DNA from: Cryobacterium sp. HLT2-28
GTDB lineage: Bacteria > Actinomycetota > Actinomycetes > Actinomycetales > Microbacteriaceae
DNA length: 64,000 bases
Reading direction: 5' to 3'
Assembly (NCBI RefSeq): GCF_004402495.1
Contig: NZ_SOFH01000023.1
Location: 186,001-250,000 of the forward strand
Both the position numbers and the translations under genes were made by a program. The notes beneath the pieces are model-generated. The model was not told where the DNA came from, did no database searches, and worked only from the letters and a program-made list of their open reading frames with translations. Shown in pieces: positions 59,530 through 64,000 of this stretch (position 1 is the first letter of the stretch; every line of letters begins with the position of its first letter).

Positions 59530-60302
59530 CCCGGTACCGCCTGGCCGGCCCAGACTGTCGGCAGCGGTGCGGCCGAGGGATTCACGACGGCGACGATCTC
59601 GTCCAGGATCCGACGGGTCTGGCTCTCCCCCACCCACAGGTGCTTTCCGCCGTCGACGGCGATGAACCGGGTGCCCGGCACACTGGCGAACCGTTTCCTC
59701 GCCTCGTCGGGGCGCAGATAGTCATCGTGTTCGGGAATGATGGCCACGAGCTGGCGTTCGTTGCCTGCCCAGGCGGCCAGTTCGGCATCCGTCGCCCGGT
59801 GCAGCGGCGGGGAGAGCAGGATGGCGCCGCGGATCGGATGCTCGAGGCCGTACTTGACGGCGAGCTCGGTGCCGAACGACCAGCCGACGAGCCACGGATT
59901 CGGTAGGTGCCGTTCGGCGACGAAGGCCATGGCCGCTGCCACGTCGGCGCGTTCGGCGTCGCCGTGGCCGAAAACCCCGTCACTGGTGCCCCGGGGCGAC
60001 GTGGTCCCGCGGGTGTTGAACCGCAGCACGGCCAGTCCGGCCAGGGCCGGCAGTCGCCCGGCGGCCTTTCGCAGGATGTGGGAATCCATGAATCCGCCGT
60101 GCGTCGGCAGAGGGTGCAGGGTGACGAGGGTCGCCACCGGGGGGCGATCCGCCGGAGTCGCGAGTTCCCCGACCAGGGTGAGGCCGTCCGTGGTGTGCAG
60201 TTCGATGTGCTCGCGCACGGCCGGCAGTTCGATCCCGCCCCTGATTTCTACGGCGTTCGGACTCACGGATGCTCCTTCTCGGCCGGCACCGGACGGCGTC
60301 AT
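59526..60302 (-). CDS. Alpha/beta hydrolase (dienelactone/serine-aminopeptidase type)
   Basis: The 258-residue protein has a hydrolase fold with VTLHPLPTHGGFMDSHIL, LRFNTRGTTSPRGTSDG, the nucleophile WLVGWSFGTELAVKYG, AIIPEHDDYLRPDE and late VDGGKHLWVG with the catalytic His. It resembles the family with the GWSFG elbow that acts on short-chain esters. I keep the ATG at 60302, coupled to the upstream gene by ATGA overlap. A GTG at 60266 with GAAGGAG upstream is a strong alternative. Substrate unknown. Confidence 0.85.
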   Translation of the reverse strand: MTPSGAGREGASVSPNAVEIRGGIELPAVREHIELHTTDGLTLVGELATPADRPPVATLVTLHPLPTHGGFMDSHILRKAAGRLPALAGLAVLRFNTRGTTSPRGTSDGVFGHGDAERADVAAAMAFVAERHLPNPWLVGWSFGTELAVKYGLEHPIRGAILLSPPLHRATDAELAAWAGNERQLVAIIPEHDDYLRPDEARKRFASVPGTRFIAVDGGKHLWVGESQTRRILDEIVAVVNPSAAPLPTVWAGQAVPG

Positions 60303-60595
60303 TTGATCTTCCAGCAGTGTGCGTGCCAGTGGCGGCGGGCGGCGAGGTCGGCGGCCTCACCCATCAGGCCGTCACCGCGCCAGGCGACGAGGTGGGCCCG
60401 GCCCGGTTCGATCTCGAGGTTGCATCCCGGGCAGACGTAACTCTTCCCCGCCCGCGCCGCAGCGACCGGTTGCACTGTCCACAGGCCGTCTCTGCGGGTC
60501 TCCGTGCGACGCCAACCGGCCCGCAGCCGGTCGAGGCCGTCGCCGTTCTCCTCCGGCCCGGGTCGGTGGCCCCTGGGTCGGTTGCTGCGTGGCAT
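60299..60595 (-). CDS. Small zinc-finger-like protein
   Basis: The 98-residue basic protein has a possible zinc ribbon: CPGC (SYVCPGCNLEIEPGRAHL) and, 30 residues later, HWHAHCW. The N-terminus is Arg-rich (MPRSNRPRGHRPGPEENG). Similar short proteins occur beside the hydrolase in other actinobacteria, to my knowledge, but no function is known. The stop overlaps the hydrolase start, implying an operon. Confidence 0.65.
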   Translation of the reverse strand: MPRSNRPRGHRPGPEENGDGLDRLRAGWRRTETRRDGLWTVQPVAAARAGKSYVCPGCNLEIEPGRAHLVAWRGDGLMGEAADLAARRHWHAHCWKIK

Positions 60596-60646
60596 TCGGC
60601 CAGTCTACGTCGATGGCGCTGGGCCGGAAGACGGTGTCGCTACGGG

Positions 60647-61318
60647 TCAGTACCAGCCGTTGTCGACGGAGTGCGCCCAGGCGCCGCAGGGCGTGCCGTA
60701 GCGGCCCGACACGTAGCCGAGGCCCCATTCGATCTGTGTCCCGGCGTTGGTCTCCCAGTCGGCGCCGGCAGACGCCATCTTGGAACCGGGCAGGGCCTGC
60801 GGGATACCGTAGGCACCGCTGGACGAGTTGGCGGCGTTGACGCGCCAGCCGGACTCCTTGTTCCAGAGCGAGACGAGGCAGTTGAACTGGTCCTCGCCCC
60901 AGCCGCGGGCGACGACCTTGTCATGGGCGATCGCCTGGGCGGAGCCCGGGTCGGGCACGGCTGCCGACGGGGCGCGGCCGCTCGAGCTGGAGGCGGACTT
61001 GGCGGCAACCGGAACCGGAACGGGCTTCGGCTTCTCAGTGACGGTGAAGTTGTCGCGGGTGATGGTGTTCGTGTATGCCCCGGCGACCTGGATCTCCTGC
61101 ACGGCCTGGCCGCCGAAGCGATCGCCGGCGATCTGGAAGTAGGGGGATGCCGTGGCGCCGGAGTACGGGTCGACGACGCTGACGAGCACGAACGCGGCCG
61201 CAGCGGTGAACGCGAAGGTGAACAGGGAGGCCTGCCCGCGGGACCGAGGTCGTCGCATCCGGGGTCTGACGGGCCTGCCGGCCGGCTCGGACGCGATGAT
61301 GTTCAGATGTCTACCCAC
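60647..61318 (-). CDS. Exported transglycosylase-like (APF/SLT) protein
   Basis: The 223-residue protein has a signal anchor (FTFAFTAAAAFVLVSVV), a Pro/Ser linker (about 95-125) and a C-terminal lysozyme-like domain. That domain has FNCLVSLWNKESGWRVNAAN with the catalytic-type Glu, SSGAYGIPQALPGSKMASAG and WGLGYVSGRYGTPCGAW. This is the aggregation-promoting-factor/SLT-like domain seen in many actinobacterial secreted proteins. It probably cuts peptidoglycan outside the membrane. The GTG at 61318 was kept; ATG 61258 is possible. Confidence 0.85.
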   Translation of the reverse strand: MGRHLNIIASEPAGRPVRPRMRRPRSRGQASLFTFAFTAAAAFVLVSVVDPYSGATASPYFQIAGDRFGGQAVQEIQVAGAYTNTITRDNFTVTEKPKPVPVPVAAKSASSSSGRAPSAAVPDPGSAQAIAHDKVVARGWGEDQFNCLVSLWNKESGWRVNAANSSSGAYGIPQALPGSKMASAGADWETNAGTQIEWGLGYVSGRYGTPCGAWAHSVDNGWY

Positions 61319-61372
61319 GATTCGTCGAGCCTAGCCCAGATTCGGGATAACAGCCAGATAACGGAGCCGCAT

Positions 61373-61921
61373 TCAGCGCACCGCCAACATCACGTCGACG
61401 ACGGCGTCGAGGACTGCGTCGACCTGGGCCTCGCGGTAGCCGCCCCGTTCCGGCTTGAAGACGACCCCGCGCACATCGTCGACCGTGATCGGGAATCCCG
61501 CCTCGAAGTACTTCACGAGCTTGTTCGCGAATCGGTCGACATCCGCTCGGCTGTAGCCGACGCTGAGGAAGCTGGTGCGGGAGAAGCGGTGGCCGGAGAG
61601 TCGGCTGAGCCGGTTGACGAGCACCTGCGCTTTCGCGCGGGCGTCCTCGAGCCAGGCCTGCTGGCCGCCGGTGCGGGAGGCGAGGTCACGGTCGCGGGAG
61701 GCGAAGGCGTCTTCGAGCCGTTCCAGGGCCGCGTCGACGTGCACGGGCGAGTAGCCGCCCCTCTTCATGGCGAATGCGGTGTGCCGGATCGTCTCGGCAG
61801 TGAGCGTCGCGCTGTCGTCTGAACCGTCATACGCCCGCCGGGCAGCCTCGAGGAACTCATCGACCTGGGCTGCGCTGTAGCCGAGCGTCTTCTTGGGCGT
61901 GCGGGGGAAGGTGGTGGTCAC
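61373..61921 (-). CDS. Protein with four tandem DivI1A modules
   Basis: The 182-residue soluble protein consists of four similar modules, each with the pattern GY-x3-VDxxL: LGYSAAQVDEFLEAARRA, GGYSPVHVDAALERLED, VGYSRADVDRFANKLVKY and GGYREAQVDAVLDAVVDV. This matches the DivI1A domain repeat (TIGR03544 type). I start at GTG 61921. It lies 46 bp behind cdsA on the same strand. Such proteins are linked to the DivIVA system at division and growth sites. The molecular role is unknown. Confidence 0.8.
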   Translation of the reverse strand: MTTTFPRTPKKTLGYSAAQVDEFLEAARRAYDGSDDSATLTAETIRHTAFAMKRGGYSPVHVDAALERLEDAFASRDRDLASRTGGQQAWLEDARAKAQVLVNRLSRLSGHRFSRTSFLSVGYSRADVDRFANKLVKYFEAGFPITVDDVRGVVFKPERGGYREAQVDAVLDAVVDVMLAVR

Positions 61922-61967
61922 TGCTTCATTCTGCCCCACCCTGCCCATGGTGTCGAAAGCGGGCAAC

Positions 61968-62981
61968 TCAGGCGAAGATCAGGTACAGCGCGTACGCGGC
62001 GGCAGCCGACGGCAGGATCGAGTCCAGCCGGTCGAGGAAGCCCCCGTGGCCCGGCAGCCAGGAACTCATGTCCTTGATGCCGAGGTCGCGCTTGATCAGG
62101 GACTCGGCCAGGTCGCCGAAGGTGGCGCTGAGCAGGATGACCACACCGAAGATGAGCCCGAACCACCAGGGCTGATGCATCATGAAGACGGCGAGGACGA
62201 CTCCGGCGATCAGGCAGACCGCGCCGGCCCCGGCGAATCCCTCCCAGGTCTTCTTGGGGCTGATCGTGGGAACCATCTTGTGCTTGCCGAAGCTGAGGCC
62301 GGTCGCGTAGGCGGCCGTGTCGGCGGAGATGACGAGGAGCAGGAAGGCGAGCGTCCACCACTGCCCGTCGGGCTGGGCGGCCAACAGCACGGAGAAGCTG
62401 CCCAGGAACACCACGTACGACTGAATGAAGAACCCGGAGCCGATGTCACCGACCACGTCGCGGGCGGGCGCCCGGTGAGCCGGCAGGATGAGCAGCGCCA
62501 CTCGCCAGAGAGCGATCAGCAGGATGCCGCCCAGCATGGCCAGCCACTGGCCGGCCGCCCCGAGGTAGAAGGCGGCGGGGACGACCGACACCGCCGCGAG
62601 CACCACGGGGATGCGTGGGACATTCCGGCCCGCGTGCCGGAGCGCCTGGGCCAGTTCGAAGGCGGTGAGGCCGACGAACGCCGCCGCGCAGACCATGAAC
62701 AGCTCTTTGATGAAGATGAGACTGAAGAGCATGAACAGGCCGAGGGCGAGCCCGATCAGGATCGCCAGGATCAGGTTGCGGCCGGTGCGCGCCTCGATCC
62801 GTTCGTTGGTCGCGTCGAGCTGCGCCCGGGTGGCCTGCACCTGTCGCTCGAAGTCGGCGCGGGTCGACTGCATCTGCCGCTCGATGTCGCTCCTGGCCGC
62901 GTGCACCTGGGCCCGGAACTCTGCGCGGCTGACCCCGTGCGCGCGCTTGGGCGGCAGTTCCTTGTTCGGATCGTCCGACAT
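61968..62981 (-). CDS. cdsA: Phosphatidate cytidylyltransferase with coiled-coil N-terminus
   Basis: The 337-residue enzyme makes CDP-diacylglycerol from CTP and phosphatidate. The family signature is SLIKRDLGIKDMSSWLPGHG then GFLDRLDS, near the C-terminus. About eight helices begin at residue 69. The first 65 residues are an added cytoplasmic head of four 11-residue units: RAEFRAQVHAA, RSDIERQMQST, RADFERQVQAT and RAQLDATNERI. This makes it longer than the usual 260-300 residues. The gene follows frr with a gap of 15 bp. Confidence 0.95.
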   Translation of the reverse strand: MSDDPNKELPPKRAHGVSRAEFRAQVHAARSDIERQMQSTRADFERQVQATRAQLDATNERIEARTGRNLILAILIGLALGLFMLFSLIFIKELFMVCAAAFVGLTAFELAQALRHAGRNVPRIPVVLAAVSVVPAAFYLGAAGQWLAMLGGILLIALWRVALLILPAHRAPARDVVGDIGSGFFIQSYVVFLGSFSVLLAAQPDGQWWTLAFLLLVISADTAAYATGLSFGKHKMVPTISPKKTWEGFAGAGAVCLIAGVVLAVFMMHQPWWFGLIFGVVILLSATFGDLAESLIKRDLGIKDMSSWLPGHGGFLDRLDSILPSAAAAYALYLIFA

Positions 62982-62996
62982 GACGCTGACTCCGCC

Positions 62997-63551
62997 CTAG
63001 ATCTCGAGGAGTTCGGCTTCTTTGCGTTTGAGCGCATCGTCGATGGCGTCGACGTGGGTCTTGGTGATCTGCTCGAGTTCCTTCTCGGCCCTGGCCACGT
63101 CGTCGTCGCCGACTTCGCTCTTCAGCGCATCGAGCTCGTCCTTCGCCTTGCGACGCAGGTTGCGCACGGACACCTTGGCGTCTTCGGCCTTGGTGCGAAC
63201 GATCTTGACGTATTCCTTGCGACGGTCGGCCGTGAGCTCCGGCAGTGTGGCCCGGATGACGTTGCCGTCGTTGCCGAGGTTGGCGCCGAGGTTGGGGGTG
63301 TCGCGGATGGCCTGCTCGATGTCGCGCAGGGCGCCCTTGTCGTACGGGCCGATCAGCAGCGTGCGCGCCTCCTGGTTCTGCAGGGAGGCGAGTTGCTCGA
63401 GCGGCGTCGCGGTGCCGTAGTAGTTGACGAGGATCTTCGCGAACATTTGCGGGTTCGCGCGTCCGGTTCGTACGGTCGCGAAATCGTCCTTGGCGGCTTC
63501 GAGTGCCTTGTGCATGCGTGCGGTGGCATCGGACAGAACATCCGTGATCAC
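62997..63551 (-). CDS. frr: Ribosome recycling factor
   Basis: The 184-residue protein splits post-termination ribosomes with EF-G. The pattern is standard: [46 protein letters not shown], and the C-terminal helix with [16 protein letters not shown]. Length is typical (185). It lies between pyrH and cdsA, the usual order in bacteria, 31 bp after pyrH. Confidence 0.98.
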   Translation of the reverse strand: MITDVLSDATARMHKALEAAKDDFATVRTGRANPQMFAKILVNYYGTATPLEQLASLQNQEARTLLIGPYDKGALRDIEQAIRDTPNLGANLGNDGNVIRATLPELTADRRKEYVKIVRTKAEDAKVSVRNLRRKAKDELDALKSEVGDDDVARAEKELEQITKTHVDAIDDALKRKEAELLEI

Positions 63552-63582
63552 GGTGACTCCTTCTTCGGTGGCTTCAACAATC

Positions 63583-64000
63583 CTAGTTGGAGACGAGGGT
63601 TCCCAGATCGGCGCCGAGAATGGCGGCGGTCACGTTGCCGTGCGGTGCCATGCCGAAGACCTGCATCGGCATCCCGTTGTCCATGCAGAGGCTGAACGCG
63701 GTCGAGTCGACGACCTTGAGGCCGCGCTGGAGGGCATCCTGGTAGGTGATGTGGTCGATCTTGCGCGCGTCCGGGTCGGTGCGCGGGTCGGCAGAGTAGA
63801 CCCCGTCGACGCCGTTCTTGGCGACGAGCACGATGTCCGCGTCGATTTCCAGGGCGCGCTGCGCGGCGACCGTGTCGGTCGAGAAGTACGGGAGTCCCGC
63901 GCCGGCACCGAAGATGACGACACGGCCCTTCTCCAGGTGGCGCTCCGCGCGGCGCGGGATGTATGGCTCCGCGACCTGGGTCATGGCGATGGCGGACTGC
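63583..64000 (-). CDS. pyrH: UMP kinase, N-terminal part outside the window
   Basis: The visible 138 residues are the C-terminal part of PyrH. It phosphorylates UMP to UDP. Key parts are [39 protein letters not shown] and [15 protein letters not shown]. The frame continues past 64000 with [17 protein letters not shown]. The start and the N-terminal 100 residues are cut off by the window. It precedes frr. Confidence 0.96.
   Translation of the reverse strand, partial: QSAIAMTQVAEPYIPRRAERHLEKGRVVIFGAGAGLPYFSTDTVAAQRALEIDADIVLVAKNGVDGVYSADPRTDPDARKIDHITYQDALQRGLKVVDSTAFSLCMDNGMPMQVFGMAPHGNVTAAILGADLGTLVSN

Overview
This is a high-GC actinobacterial chromosome segment. DivIVA-type proteins, a GlgE glycogen branch, a mycothiol-type DinB-fold protein, a DUF1023 hydrolase and the order pyrH-frr-cdsA point to Microbacteriaceae, perhaps close to Cryobacterium or Leifsonia. 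The genus is an inference from gene content and remembered synteny, not from any search.

The left end (1-7,830) is a decaying metal-resistance island. It holds a secreted cupredoxin, a Met-rich exported protein, a Cys-rich membrane protein, a DUF305 lipoprotein, an M23 endopeptidase, an extra lgt and a DUF4395 membrane protein. Among them lie at least four broken genes: an M23 domain relic, a ccdA that stops early, a multicopper oxidase relic and a mercuric-reductase relic. The island abuts the 3' end of a tRNA-Arg(TCT) gene, a usual integration site. A CsoR-like inverted repeat lies between the two divergent copper units.

From 7,830 to 31,400 the backbone resumes. It carries a thioredoxin-like protein, orn, tRNA-His with a strong terminator, an amino-acid-type binding lipoprotein, a small zincin and a DD-carboxypeptidase homologue that lacks its KTG box. 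Next comes a TPP-riboswitch-controlled ECF transporter (YkoE-type S subunit, fused double ATPase, EcfT), then nhaA, a GerW-like protein, dinB and a TIGR03086 protein. An intact IS481-type element follows directly, with a 6-bp target duplication. Then come a polyamine-type ABC operon (potABCD order), an ABC-2 exporter pair, an ABC-F ATPase, an azlC relic and an AlkA-like glycosylase.

From 31,400 to 43,900 there are a ferritin-VIT1 fusion, the gatCAB amidotransferase operon, a DUF1023 hydrolase, a PadR regulator coupled to an alpha/beta hydrolase, ligA, mnmA and a cysteine desulfurase that can supply sulfur to MnmA.

From 43,900 to 53,800 is a glycogen/alpha-glucan block. glgX and ybaK face glgP, and glgE-glgB diverge from glgP. 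GlgE extends chains from maltose-1-phosphate, GlgB branches them, and GlgP and GlgX degrade them. TreS and Pep2 are not in the window.

From 53,800 to 64,000 are an YbbN-like thioredoxin and a large membrane protein of unknown function. A DivIVA/Scy-like protein with a long 11-residue-repeat coiled coil and an AI-2E-type permease follow. The end of the window holds hydrolases, a transglycosylase-like exported protein, a protein of four DivI1A modules, and cdsA with an unusual 11-residue-repeat N-terminus. frr and the truncated pyrH close the window. The last part suggests a polar-growth and envelope neighbourhood.
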